Below are positions 26,983 to 35,365 of a stretch of DNA of 64,000 bases, one piece after another (the first letter of the stretch is position 1; each line of letters begins with the position of its first letter). Origin of the DNA: an uncultured Dehalococcoidia bacterium. Its GTDB lineage: Bacteria > Chloroflexota > Dehalococcoidia > Lucifugimonadales > UBA1127. Below the pieces are notes generated by a model that saw only the letters and a program-made list of their open reading frames with translations, was not told the DNA's origin and made no database searches. The DNA is taken from positions 2,503,001-2,567,000 of the forward strand of contig OX638292.1 in the NCBI GenBank assembly GCA_951812285.1, written 5' to 3'. Made by a program: the position numbers and the translations under genes.

Positions 26983-28008
26983 GTGTCATTCAAGGTTTCC
27001 AACGCGCTGAAGACTGTCCGAGGCCGAAGGGGCGTCGACCCGGCCCTACGCGAGTACGAGAACCGGTTCGGCGCGGCGGAGGACGACGCCAGGGCGCGGG
27101 ACGCAATCGACGGCAAGCGGTTGCATGACATCTACTACGACCTGGTCACGGACTTCTATGAGTATGGTTGGGGCAGGTCATTCCACTTTGCCCCACGCGT
27201 CCCGGGCGAGAGTTTCAAGGCGTCGCTGGCCAGGCATGAGCGCAACCTAGCGGACGCGCTGGATCTCAGGCCGGGGATGGTGGCCGCCGACTTCGGCTGC
27301 GGGGTCGGAGGGCCTATGCTGGAGATCGCCCAGCACTCCGGGGCGAAGATCATCGGAATCAACAGCAACGGCTACCAGATAGAGCACGCGCGCACGTTTG
27401 CTGAGCAGGCCGGACTGGCGCACCTCACAGAGTTTCTCCACTGCGATTTCCTGTACGTCGACGCCCCCGACAACTCCTTCGACGCGGCCTATGACGTGGA
27501 GGCAATGTGCCATGCGCCGGACAAGGTGAGCGTCTATGCCGAGGTCTTCCGCGTCCTCAAGCCGGGCAGCCGGTTTGCCGGTTACGAGTACATCATGACG
27601 GACCGCTACAACCCCGACGACCAGCACCACGTGCGGGTCAAGGAGGACATCCAGCTCAGTGGAGCCCTGCTCGTCATCGACTGCCCAGAGACGATTGACG
27701 AGGCGCTGCGCACCGTCGGGTTCGAGGTGCTGGAGACGCGGGACCTGGCCGTGCAGTCGGGCCCGTCGGTGCCGTGGTACCAGCCGCTGGACGGGTCGGG
27801 GATCTCGTTTGCCAGCTTCCGCAGCTCGCGGGTGGGGCGGGTGATCACGACGGCGACGCTCAGGGCGATGGAGGGGCTCCGCCTCGCGCCGAAGGGGACG
27901 GTGCGGGTGTCCGAGACGCTCAACCTCTGCGCGGACGCCATGATCGAGGCCGGCCGGATGGGCATCTTCTCGCCGATGTATTTTGTGCATGCGCGGAAGC
28001 CGGGGTAG
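26983..28008 (+). CDS. sterol C-24 methyltransferase-like SAM-dependent methyltransferase
   Basis: 341 residues. 'YYDLVTDFYEYGWGRSFHFA' (residues about 51-70) is the sterol-binding signature of Erg6/SMT enzymes. The SAM-binding motif DFGCGVGGP is at about 103-111, with post-motifs 'IIGINSNGYQIEHAR' and 'YDVEAMCHAPDK'. The C-terminal part with 'ETLNLCADAMIEAGRMGIFSPMYF' matches the SMT C-terminal domain. The family transfers methyl groups from SAM to the side chain of sterols; the bacterial substrate here is unknown, as no cyclase or sterol gene is visible. GTG at 26983 (GGAAG upstream) was chosen; earlier in-frame residues run into AT-rich promoter-like DNA containing TTGACG at 26911-26916. 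Confidence 0.82.
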   Translation: MSFKVSNALKTVRGRRGVDPALREYENRFGAAEDDARARDAIDGKRLHDIYYDLVTDFYEYGWGRSFHFAPRVPGESFKASLARHERNLADALDLRPGMVAADFGCGVGGPMLEIAQHSGAKIIGINSNGYQIEHARTFAEQAGLAHLTEFLHCDFLYVDAPDNSFDAAYDVEAMCHAPDKVSVYAEVFRVLKPGSRFAGYEYIMTDRYNPDDQHHVRVKEDIQLSGALLVIDCPETIDEALRTVGFEVLETRDLAVQSGPSVPWYQPLDGSGISFASFRSSRVGRVITTATLRAMEGLRLAPKGTVRVSETLNLCADAMIEAGRMGIFSPMYFVHARKPG

Positions 28009-28093
28009 GTGGCGGGGGGGCGACAAGTCACTTCGCATAAAGCGGGGGCGGCCGCAAGTGCCGCCCCTTCGGTTTTCCCAGGGGAACGTTCGG

Positions 28094-28169
28094 TGGCGTC
28101 CCGGGTGGGAGTCGAACCCACGACCCGCTGCTTAGAAGGCAGCCGCTCTATCCGCTGAGCTACCGGGAC
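28094..28169 (-). tRNA. tRNA-Arg (anticodon UCU)
   Basis: Minus-strand cloverleaf. The acceptor stem GTCCCGG pairs with CCGGGAC, the D-arm is GCTC...GAGC, the anticodon stem GCTGC/GCAGC encloses loop CTTCTAA (anticodon TCT), and the T-arm is GTGGG-TTCGACT-CCCAC. Discriminator G and an encoded CCA (28094-28096) follow. It reads AGA codons, rare in this high-GC genome. Confidence 0.95.
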
Positions 28170-28270
28170 GCGGGACGCCCTATTGCGATGGTAGACCTCG
28201 GCGAGAAGGGGTGTCAAACGTATGGCAGGGGCAGGGGCGAGGGTGAACGGGCTACCTTGCTCGCGTCGGG

Positions 28271-28290
28271 GTTCCCGCCTTCGCGGGAAC
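28271..28290. repeat. REP-like palindrome
   Basis: GTTCCCGC-CTTC-GCGGGAAC followed by GACGGG. Same class as 18759-18778. Confidence 0.8.
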
Positions 28291-28361
28291 GACGGGTTGG
28301 GGAGCGGGAACGACCGGGAGGGGGCGCGGGGGGGGTACGGTGCGGGCTTCCCCACACCTGG

Positions 28362-28405
28362 ATACCGGCCCCGTATCGGGGTACGGGGCATGCTTCCGCC
28401 GGTAT
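28362..28405 (-). terminator. imperfect double hairpin downstream of the HtrA gene
   Basis: The inner stem CCCCGTA/TACGGGG (28369-28375 with 28382-28388) lies inside an outer ATACCGG/CCGGTAT pair (28362-28368 with 28399-28405). It sits just beyond the stop of the minus-strand htrA gene. There is no T-run, so it may terminate transcription or protect the mRNA 3' end. Confidence 0.45.
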
Positions 28406-28418
28406 GGAGACTTCGTGG

Positions 28419-29546
28419 TTATCTGGGCATTTCTGCGAGCTTGATGAGGAGCTCTATGGGCTGGCCCTCACGGAGGAAGACGGCCAGGACTTCCTGGTTG
28501 ACCTCGAGTTCCTCCCGCATGACGCGCTGGAGGACGCGGAGGGAGTCGATGTCGTGGCCGTCGAGGTTGATGAGGATGTCGGCGGTCAGAATGCCGGCGT
28601 CCTGCGCGGGGCTGTTGGGCCAGACGCGGCCGATGAGGACGCCGCGGCGGTCGTCAAGGTCCATCTGGAGGGCGACGGGCGCGGTGATGTCGGAGATGCC
28701 GACGCCCATCCACGGCCAGCGGACGCGGCCGTGCTGCAGGATGGACTGCACCACGGGCACGACGGTGAAGCTGCTGACGGAGAAGCCCATACCCTGAGCG
28801 CCTCGAACGACAGCCGTGTTGATGCCGATGACCTCGCCGTTCAAGTCGACGAGCGGGCCTCCGCTGTTGCCCTCGTTGATGGCGGCGTCGGTCTGGATCA
28901 GGTCGGTGAGCGACTGCTGCTGCGTCGTGAGCGAGCGGTCGATGGCGCCGACGACGCCGAGGGTGACGGAGGGCCCGCCGGGGAGGCCGAGGGCGTTGCC
29001 GATGGCGATGGCCCAGTCGCCGACGCGGACGGAGTCGGGCGGCGCGAAGGGGAGCGCGGGGAAGGGGCCGTCGCCGTCGATCTTGAGGACGGCGAGGTCG
29101 GTCACGGCGTCCGTGCCGACGACAGAGGCGTCGAAGTGGCGGCCGTCGTCGGTGGTGACGACGATGCGCGTGGCGCCGTTGATGACGTGGAAGTTGGTGA
29201 CGATGTAGCCGTCGGCGTGGATGATGGCGCCGGTGCCGTTGCCGGTGGCGCCGAAGCGGCGGAAGAGGAAGCTGCCGGTCTCGACGCGCGTGGTGATGTT
29301 GACGACGGCGGGGCGCACGGCCTCGACGACCTCTGCGACGGAGGGGAGCGTGGCGGCGATGGGGCGCGGCACGTTCACGGCGTGCTCGGCGACGACGGTG
29401 TTCTCCTGCGCGGCGGTCTCCTGGGCGGTGGCCTGCTCAGCGGACGGGGACGCGGGCAGCTCGGGCGTCTCGCCGCCGCACGCGGAGGCAAGGGAGAGCA
29501 GGGCCGCGAGAACGGCCAATGCGGGCAGCCATCGCAATGCGTTCAT
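28419..29546 (-). CDS. HtrA/DegP-like serine protease, lipoprotein with PDZ domain
   Basis: 375 residues. The lipoprotein signal ends LLSLASAC. After a low-complexity Ala/Glu/Thr linker comes a trypsin-like domain with the triad His in 'YIVTNFHVINGATR', Asp in 'DAVTDLAVLKID' and Ser in 'INEGNSGGPLVD'. One C-terminal PDZ domain follows ('GVLIGRVWPNSPAQDAGILTADILINLDG'). Such proteases degrade or refold damaged proteins on the outer face of the membrane. ATG at 29546 begins the signal peptide; ten further upstream in-frame codons lack any signal function. rplY lies upstream on the same strand, with a gap of 41 bases. Confidence 0.93.
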   Translation of the reverse strand: MNALRWLPALAVLAALLSLASACGGETPELPASPSAEQATAQETAAQENTVVAEHAVNVPRPIAATLPSVAEVVEAVRPAVVNITTRVETGSFLFRRFGATGNGTGAIIHADGYIVTNFHVINGATRIVVTTDDGRHFDASVVGTDAVTDLAVLKIDGDGPFPALPFAPPDSVRVGDWAIAIGNALGLPGGPSVTLGVVGAIDRSLTTQQQSLTDLIQTDAAINEGNSGGPLVDLNGEVIGINTAVVRGAQGMGFSVSSFTVVPVVQSILQHGRVRWPWMGVGISDITAPVALQMDLDDRRGVLIGRVWPNSPAQDAGILTADILINLDGHDIDSLRVLQRVMREELEVNQEVLAVFLREGQPIELLIKLAEMPR

Positions 29547-29587
29547 CACCGGACACCCCCTGTAGTCCGGCCGCAAAACAGGGGCGG

Positions 29588-30247
29588 CTAGGAGTCTTCG
29601 TTGCCTTCCGCGTCGGCCTCTTCCTCGACACGCGCGGGCTCCGGCGGGGCCTCGGGCGCGCCATCGGTCTCGATGGCCTCGGCGCCAACAGGCGCGGCCA
29701 CGTGGGCGACCATCTGCTCGCCATCGGTCAGCACCGTCACGCCCTCGGGCACGACGAGGTCCGCGACGCGGATGCTCTTCTCAAAGTCGTTCAGCACGGA
29801 GACGTCCACCTCGATTGAGCCGGGGACGTCGAGGGGGCGGGCCTCCACGTTGACGGTGTGAATGTTCTGGATGAGGCTGCCGCCCAGGTGGACGGCGTTG
29901 GAGTCGCCGACGAGCTCGATGGGGACCTCGACGGTGGTGGTGATGCCGGCGTCGACGCGGAAGAGGTCGACGTGGAGGACGTCGAGGGTGAGCGGGTGGA
30001 ACTGGATCTCGCGGACGAAGGCGAGGCTGCGGTCGTTGGTGCCCTCGGTGACGACCTCGACGGGGCGGTTGTGGCCGACGTGGGAGAGGACGCGACGGAG
30101 CGCCAGGGAGTCGACCTGGAGCGCGGCTGGTTCGCCGCCGGCGCCGTAGAGGTGGACGGGAGTGAGCCCCTGCCGTCGCAGTACGCTTACCTTCTTACCC
30201 AGCACGGTGCGCTGCTGGACGGACAACGTGGCAACCTGAGTGGTCAT
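29588..30247 (-). CDS. rplY: 50S ribosomal protein L25 (general stress protein Ctc type)
   Basis: 219 residues, the long bacterial L25/TL5/Ctc form. The N-terminal 5S-rRNA-binding domain begins 'TLSVQQRTVLGKKVSVLRRQGLTPVHLYG'. The C-terminal beta domain ('TTTVEVPIELVGDSNAVHLGGSLIQNIHTV', 'LPGSIEVDVS'-like segment) is followed by an acidic Ala/Glu tail. It binds 5S rRNA in the large subunit and is often stress-induced. ATG at 30247. Confidence 0.93.
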   Translation of the reverse strand: MTTQVATLSVQQRTVLGKKVSVLRRQGLTPVHLYGAGGEPAALQVDSLALRRVLSHVGHNRPVEVVTEGTNDRSLAFVREIQFHPLTLDVLHVDLFRVDAGITTTVEVPIELVGDSNAVHLGGSLIQNIHTVNVEARPLDVPGSIEVDVSVLNDFEKSIRVADLVVPEGVTVLTDGEQMVAHVAAPVGAEAIETDGAPEAPPEPARVEEEADAEGNEDS

Positions 30248-30331
30248 GGGGCTACTCCTCTGATGTGTCTATTGCGAAAGTATAGTGTAGTGCAAGGCGG
30301 GCCGTAGGGGAAGCGTGGGGGGGGGGAGCGG

Positions 30332-30703
30332 CTAGGTCTTGGCCTGTATGACGACGCGACCGCCGTCCTCAACGTCGATGTTCAGGTTGTGCCCATCAAG
30401 CAAAAGCATTCCCAAGAGGGGGGTGCTGCCCGTTGCGTCAGCCTCTATGCGTCTCGCTTTGCCGTCCCACAGGACTGTCACGTCGTGAACGTCAAAGCTC
30501 ACTTCATCGTCGTTGGCCAGAAACGCCTGCCCTATGTAAGCGAAGGGCAACCCCAACTCCGCCACCAACGCGGTCGGCAAGGTCAGGAAGCCGCTGTAGC
30601 CGGTGTCCACTACGGCCTCAATGTCCTGGGACTGCCCGGCGGGGCCTTGCAAGGAAAGGGCCACAACCGCCTCATGGGCGGCGTTCACCACCCGGAGGAT
30701 CAC
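30332..30703 (-). CDS. retroviral-type (clan AA) aspartic protease-like protein
   Basis: About 123 residues. The catalytic loop is VVDTGYSGFLTLP (Asp-Thr-Gly) and the closing Ile/Leu-rich motif is 'TPLLGMLLLDGHNLNID', as in single-domain clan AA proteases that work as dimers. The GTG start at 30703 overlaps the stop of the upstream small gene (GTGA at 30700-30703), so the two are translationally coupled. The pairing of a small helical protein and a clan AA protease recurs in many bacteria and resembles a two-gene addiction or processing module. Substrate is unknown. Confidence 0.75.
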   Translation of the reverse strand: MILRVVNAAHEAVVALSLQGPAGQSQDIEAVVDTGYSGFLTLPTALVAELGLPFAYIGQAFLANDDEVSFDVHDVTVLWDGKARRIEADATGSTPLLGMLLLDGHNLNIDVEDGGRVVIQAKT

Positions 30704-30990
30704 CCGGTCCTCCGCAGCGACCCGGCCCCGAAGCTGCGCAGCGCCCGATACCCAACACGCTCCATCAAGACGTCGACGGCCTTCGGATGCAGCTCCCGCA
30801 GGCGGTCCACCGCGGCGATCTCGCTGGCGGCGACGACCCATTCCCCCGTCTCTACGTCGATGGCGACGTACTCCCCGAAGTGGTCGGATTTGACTTGAGG
30901 CAGGATGTCCCGCTCGTAAATCTCTTTGCCGAGACGAACGGTCTCCTCGCGGGGACGGCGCGGGCGCGACGGGGTCTTTGCGTTCGTCAC
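30700..30990 (-). CDS. small protein coupled to the aspartic protease
   Basis: 96 residues, no membrane segment. It has a basic Pro/Arg-rich start, then 'GKEIYERDILPQVKSDHFGEYVAIDVETGEWVVA' and a Glu/Arg-rich helix. The middle resembles small proteins found upstream of clan AA protease genes. Function is unknown. The GTG start at 30990 has GGGAG upstream. Four-base overlap with the protease gene makes a bicistronic unit transcribed away from moeB. Confidence 0.6.
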   Translation of the reverse strand: MTNAKTPSRPRRPREETVRLGKEIYERDILPQVKSDHFGEYVAIDVETGEWVVAASEIAAVDRLRELHPKAVDVLMERVGYRALRSFGAGSLRRTG

Positions 30991-31112
30991 CTGTGCTCCC
31001 TTTCAGGGTGTTCTCTTACGGCATATTCTACCTGTAGGGGCGACGACGGGCAACGAATGGGCACACACCCGCACCTGACCGCGAGCTATGCCCGCCCCCA
31101 TAGCCGCTCGCC

Positions 31113-31141
31113 TTGTGGGGGGTATGTGCGCATGCTATACT
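31113..31141 (+). promoter_or_regulatory. promoter of moeB-cysM
   Basis: TTGTGG (31113-31118), 17 bases, TATACT (31136-31141), about 80 bases ahead of the moeB ATG. Confidence 0.5.
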
Positions 31142-31219
31142 TGGATACGACTTTGCCGTTGTCAGGCCGTGGCCTGCGCCCAGGGAATTGAGTGACGACG
31201 GCGCTACAGGAGGCCATGC

Positions 31220-32038
31220 ATGACAACCTCGTTCGCGTTGACGCCGGAGCAGGTGCAGCGCTACAGCCGGCACATTATCATGCCCCAGGTGGGCAGCCAC
31301 GGCCAGCGCAAGCTGATGCAGTCGAAGGTGCTCGTCGTCGGGGCGGGCGGGCTCGGCTCGCCGACGGCCCTGTACCTCTCGCTGGCGGGCGTCGGCACGG
31401 TCGGGCTGGTCGACTTCGACGTGGTGGACATCTCGAACCTGCAGCGCCAGATCCTGCACCAGAACGCCGACGTCGGCCGCCCCAAGGTCGTCTCGGCGCA
31501 GGAGTCCATCAACGCCTACAACCCCGACGTCAACGTGCGCATCCACGAGACGCCCATCAACTCCGAGAACGCGTTTGAGATCATCTCGGACTACGACATC
31601 GTCGTGAACGGCGCGGACAACTTTGCGACGCGCTACCTGGTCAACGACGCGTGCTACCTGCTGAACAAGCCGCTGGTCGACGGGAGCATCCTGATGTTCG
31701 ACGGGCAGGCGACGGTGTACCTGCCGGGCCGCGGCTGCTACCGCTGCCTCTTCCCGGCGCCGCCGCCTCCGGGCGCGGTGCCCAACTGCGCCGAGGCCGG
31801 CGTGCTGGGCGCCATCACGGGGCTCGTCGGCAGCATCCAGGCGACGGAGACGCTGAAGCTCATCCTGGACATCGGCGACTCGCTGTCCGGGCGGCTGCTG
31901 CTCATCGACGCGCTGACCATGGACTTCCGCACGGTGAAGATCCGGCAGAACCCCAACTGCCCGCTGTGCGGCGCGGAGCCGACGGTAACCGAGCTCATCG
32001 ACTACGAGGTCTTCTGCGGCCTCCCCTCGGCGAACTAG
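31220..32038 (+). CDS. moeB: molybdopterin-synthase adenylyltransferase / ThiF-MoeB family E1-like enzyme
   Basis: 272 residues. It begins 'LTPEQVQRYSRHIIMPQVG', the MoeB/ThiF N-terminus. It carries the nucleotide motif GAGGLGS, the adenylation segment 'DVVDISNLQRQILH', 'NGADNFATRYLVND' and two CxxC pairs (CYRC, CPLC) for zinc. It adenylates the C-terminal Gly-Gly of a ubiquitin-like sulfur carrier (MoaD, ThiS or CysO). There is no rhodanese domain. A cysteine-synthase gene follows after 13 bases, so sulfur from an activated carrier could also serve cysteine formation. The start has AGGAGG upstream. Confidence 0.88.
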   Translation: MTTSFALTPEQVQRYSRHIIMPQVGSHGQRKLMQSKVLVVGAGGLGSPTALYLSLAGVGTVGLVDFDVVDISNLQRQILHQNADVGRPKVVSAQESINAYNPDVNVRIHETPINSENAFEIISDYDIVVNGADNFATRYLVNDACYLLNKPLVDGSILMFDGQATVYLPGRGCYRCLFPAPPPPGAVPNCAEAGVLGAITGLVGSIQATETLKLILDIGDSLSGRLLLIDALTMDFRTVKIRQNPNCPLCGAEPTVTELIDYEVFCGLPSAN

Positions 32039-32051
32039 GCGCGCGCGTCCC

Positions 32052-33035
32052 ATGGAGCAGCAGGACGGCCCCATGTCCTCAGCGCAGCCGCGCCCGTCGA
32101 CGGCCAAGGACGGCATCCTTGACGCCATCGGCGGGACGCCGCTTGTCTTCCTGCCGAACTTGAGCAAGCCGAACGTGCGCATCTACGCCAAGCTGGAGGG
32201 GCACAACCCGACCGGAAGCGTCAAGGACCGCATCGCCAAGTACATGATCGAGCGGGCGGAGGCCGAGGGCGAGCTCACACGCGACAAGGTGGTGCTCGAA
32301 CCCACGAGCGGCAACACGGGCATCTCGCTGGCCATGGTGTGCAAGGTGAAGGGCTACAAGCTCAAGGTGGTCATGCCGGAGAACGTCAGCCCGGAGCGCG
32401 CACAGCTTCTGGAGGCCTTCGGCGCGGAGGTGACGTACTCGGACGGCGAGGGCGGGAGCAACTACGCCATCGTCGTGGCGAAGAAGCTGTACGAGAAAGA
32501 CCCGGACACCTACTTCATGCCGTACCAGTACGGCAACGCGTCCAACCCCCTCGCGCACTACGAGACTACGGGTGCGGAGATCATCGAGGCGCTGCCGGAG
32601 GTGGACACCTTCGTGGCGGGGCTCGGCACGGGCGGGACGCTGATGGGCGTCGGGCGGCGGCTGAAGGACCACAACCCGGACGTGCAGGTCGTCGCAATCG
32701 TGCCGTCGCCGGACGACGCGATCCAGGGGCTGCGGAGCCTGGAAGAGGGGTTCATCCCGCCCATCCTCGACACCTCGCTGCTGGACGGGCGCATCATGAT
32801 CGAGGGGCAGGAGGCGTTTGCGAGCACGCGGTACCTGATGGAGCAGGAGGGCATCTTCGCGGGGATCTCCTCGGGCTCGGTCATCGCGGGGGCGCTGCGG
32901 ATTGCGGACCGGATGGAGCAGGGGAACATCGTGTGCCTGCTGGCGGACGGCGGGTGGAAGTACCTGAGCACGAACCTCTGGACGACGGACTACGGCGACA
33001 TCGAGAGCCGGGTCAAGGGCAAGATTTGGTGGTAG
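32052..33035 (+). CDS. cysM: cysteine synthase family (PLP-dependent, fold II)
   Basis: 327 residues. The PLP-binding Lys lies in 'NPTGSVKDRIAKYMIE', the substrate loop is 'EPTSGNTGISLAM', the phosphate-binding loop 'AGLGTGGTLMGVGR' and the C-terminal Ser-containing 'FAGISSGSVIAGA'. The family makes cysteine from O-acetyl- or O-phosphoserine using sulfide or a thiocarboxylated carrier protein. Pairing with moeB supports the carrier-dependent route known for CysO-CysM, but no CysO-like or Mec protease gene is adjacent. An alternative start at 32073 (MSSAQPRP) is possible. Cystathionine beta-synthase activity cannot be excluded. Confidence 0.85.
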   Translation: MEQQDGPMSSAQPRPSTAKDGILDAIGGTPLVFLPNLSKPNVRIYAKLEGHNPTGSVKDRIAKYMIERAEAEGELTRDKVVLEPTSGNTGISLAMVCKVKGYKLKVVMPENVSPERAQLLEAFGAEVTYSDGEGGSNYAIVVAKKLYEKDPDTYFMPYQYGNASNPLAHYETTGAEIIEALPEVDTFVAGLGTGGTLMGVGRRLKDHNPDVQVVAIVPSPDDAIQGLRSLEEGFIPPILDTSLLDGRIMIEGQEAFASTRYLMEQEGIFAGISSGSVIAGALRIADRMEQGNIVCLLADGGWKYLSTNLWTTDYGDIESRVKGKIWW

Positions 33036-33111
33036 CCCCCTCGGCGCACTGGCGCTGAGCGCGTCCCCGGTGGCCCACGCATACTCCATTGCCACAGCTA
33101 CGCTCCCAGAT

Positions 33112-33140
33112 TTGCCAACATCCCCTGCGTTCTGTATCCT
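33112..33140 (+). promoter_or_regulatory. promoter of the flavin reductase/monooxygenase pair
   Basis: TTGCCA (33112-33117), 17 bases, TATCCT (33135-33140); the start codon follows about 40 bases later. Confidence 0.5.
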
Positions 33141-33180
33141 TTGCCGCGTCAATACTCAGGTTTCTTTGGGGAGATAACGT

Positions 33181-33681
33181 ATGGCAAGCGTCGACCCCAA
33201 TGCCTTCAAGGCGGCGGCGGGCAGCTTTGGCTCGGGCGTCACGGTGGTGACCGCAATGGAGGGCGGCAAGGTGCACGGCATGACCGTTTCCGCCTTCGCC
33301 TCCGTGTCGCTGGACCCCACGCAGATTCTGGTCTCGCTGCGTACCGGCAGCCGGGTGACCGGCATGATTAACGCGTCGGGGAGCTTTGCCGTGAGCGTCC
33401 TTCGAGAGGAACAGCGGGAGATCGCCTCCCACTTCGCCACCAGCGGCCTGGAGCTGCAGGACGGCTCTTTCCCGCAGTTCGCGTCCGTCACCGCCGTCAC
33501 CGGCGCGCCCATCTTCGAGGGCTCGCTGGCCCACTTCGACTGCACCGTGGCCCATGCCTTCGAGTGCGGCGACCATATCATCTTCGTCGGCGACGTGGTG
33601 GAGGCCGGCTCGACGGACGGGGAGCCGCTCATGTACTACAAGGGCGGTTTCCGCGGCATCCGGGACTGGGCCGGCGGGTAG
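33181..33681 (+). CDS. flavin reductase (HpaC-like)
   Basis: 166 residues of the flavin-reductase-like FMN-binding split-barrel family. It shows 'FGSGVTVVTAMEGGKVHGMTVSAFASVSLDP', the classic flavin-binding start, 'ILVSLRTGSRVTGMI' and 'FVGDVVEAG...PLMYYKGGFR'. It should reduce free FAD or FMN with NAD(P)H and pass it to the HpaB-type oxygenase encoded 45 bases downstream. ATG at 33181 follows a GGGGAG ribosome binding site. Confidence 0.88.
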   Translation: MASVDPNAFKAAAGSFGSGVTVVTAMEGGKVHGMTVSAFASVSLDPTQILVSLRTGSRVTGMINASGSFAVSVLREEQREIASHFATSGLELQDGSFPQFASVTAVTGAPIFEGSLAHFDCTVAHAFECGDHIIFVGDVVEAGSTDGEPLMYYKGGFRGIRDWAGG

Positions 33682-33726
33682 GTCCGCGGCCCACACATTC
33701 CATGAGTCACAAGGAGACCTGAAAAC

Positions 33727-35244
33727 GTGTCCATCGACATCAGCAACGCGAAGGGCGCCAAGACCGGCCAGCAGTACATCGACAGCCTGCGCGACGGGCG
33801 CGAGGTGTGGCTCGATGGGAAGCGCGTCGACGACGTGACGACGCACCCGGCCTTCTCCGGCATGGTGCACGAGATGGCCCGCATCTACGACCTGCAATAC
33901 ACGGACGAACTCCGCGACCTGATGACCTACGAGTCGGACGCGACGGGCAACCGCATCAGCTACTCGTACAGCCTGCCGCGCACCTTCGAGGACCTGATGA
34001 AGCGGCGGCGCAACAGCGAGATCTGGATGCAGGAGAGCTTTGGGCAGCTCGGACGGACGCCGGACTTCTGCTCCTCCATCGTCTGCGGCTGGTACGACGT
34101 CCGGAAGCACCTGGACACGCTCTACCCCAAGCTCGTGGGCAACGCGGAGCGTTTCTGGCGCTTCGCGTCCGAGCACGACGTCGCGATGACGCACGCCATT
34201 GGCGACCCGCAGGTCGACCGCACGAGCACGGTGCAGGGCGAGCACCGCACGGACAACGCGTGGATTGGCGTCGGCGGGTACGCGATGGAGAACCCGGAGG
34301 ACGACGAGGCGACGGCGCTGCACGTCGTCAAGGAGACGCGGGACGGCATCGTGCTGCGGGGCGCGAAGCAGCTCGCGACGCTGGCGCCCCTCGCGAACGA
34401 GTGCCTCGTGTACCTGTCCGCCACCTTCTCCAACCGCTCCAACACCGAGTTCGTGCAGTGGTTCTCCATCCCCATGAACACGCCGGGGCTCGTCACCGTG
34501 TGCCGCGAGCCGATGTCGATATACCCCGGGAGCTGGGGGCACCCCTTCGCGGGCCGGTTCGAAGAGCAGGACGCCATGATGTTCTTCAACAACGTGCTGG
34601 TGCCGTGGGACCACGTGGTCATGCTCTACGACGCCCCGACGGCCGTCCGGTACCTGGGCCGCATCAACAACCTCGCGAGCTACAGCACGAACATCCGGCT
34701 GCACGAGCGGCTCCGCACCTTCGTCGCCGTGATGACGATGCTGGCCAAGGCGAACGAGATCGACGAGATCCGCGGCGTGCGGGACCTGCTCGGCGAGCTC
34801 ATCACCTACGCCGAGATGATCAATCTCGCAACCCGCGGCATGGAGGCGGGGGCCTTCATGAACGACGGCGACATGATCAACACGGGCGACGGGTTCGCCG
34901 TGGGCGCCTTCGCGGCGCAGATCTCCCGGCGCGTGCTGGAAATCCTGCAGATCATCGGCGGGATGGAGCTGGTCGCGCAGCCGAGCGAGCGGGACCTGGC
35001 CAACGAGGAGATCCGCCCGTTCCTGGACAAGCTCATCCCCAGCAACGGCCTCGGCACCGCCGAGCGGGTGCGCCTGTTCCGGTTGGCCTACGACCTGTGC
35101 ATGTCGTCCTTCGCGGCGCGGCAGGAGATCTACGAGTACTGGCACCGCGGCGACATCACCCGCAACCGCACCACGCTCTACATGCGGAACAACAACGGGC
35201 AGGTGGCGGAGCGCATCAACAAGCTGCTGTCGCGTCCGATGTAG
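33727..35244 (+). CDS. 4-hydroxyphenylacetate 3-hydroxylase (HpaB) family flavin monooxygenase
   Basis: 505 residues. It opens 'KTGQQYIDSLRDGREVWLDGKRVDDVTTHPAF', the signature of the HpaB/PvcC/4-hydroxybutyryl-CoA dehydratase superfamily. It continues with 'GDPQVDRTS', 'TTQ'-region equivalents and the C-terminal helical bundle 'AQPSERDLANEEIRPFLDKL'. With the reductase upstream it forms a two-component monooxygenase that hydroxylates phenolic rings ortho to an OH group. Cys residues binding [4Fe-4S] in the dehydratase branch were not recognised, so oxygenase function is favoured. The GTG start at 33727 has a GGAG upstream. The aromatic substrate is unknown. Confidence 0.87.
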   Translation: MSIDISNAKGAKTGQQYIDSLRDGREVWLDGKRVDDVTTHPAFSGMVHEMARIYDLQYTDELRDLMTYESDATGNRISYSYSLPRTFEDLMKRRRNSEIWMQESFGQLGRTPDFCSSIVCGWYDVRKHLDTLYPKLVGNAERFWRFASEHDVAMTHAIGDPQVDRTSTVQGEHRTDNAWIGVGGYAMENPEDDEATALHVVKETRDGIVLRGAKQLATLAPLANECLVYLSATFSNRSNTEFVQWFSIPMNTPGLVTVCREPMSIYPGSWGHPFAGRFEEQDAMMFFNNVLVPWDHVVMLYDAPTAVRYLGRINNLASYSTNIRLHERLRTFVAVMTMLAKANEIDEIRGVRDLLGELITYAEMINLATRGMEAGAFMNDGDMINTGDGFAVGAFAAQISRRVLEILQIIGGMELVAQPSERDLANEEIRPFLDKLIPSNGLGTAERVRLFRLAYDLCMSSFAARQEIYEYWHRGDITRNRTTLYMRNNNGQVAERINKLLSRPM

Positions 35245-35365
35245 GTCGACGGCGGGCCCCTCCTCCCGTAGATTTCGGCCCTCGCCGGTATGTCGGCGCC
35301 GGACGGGCGCCACCCACCCCGCAAACTCGTGTATCATCGCGCCCAAGCAACGCGAGGAGGCTGCC

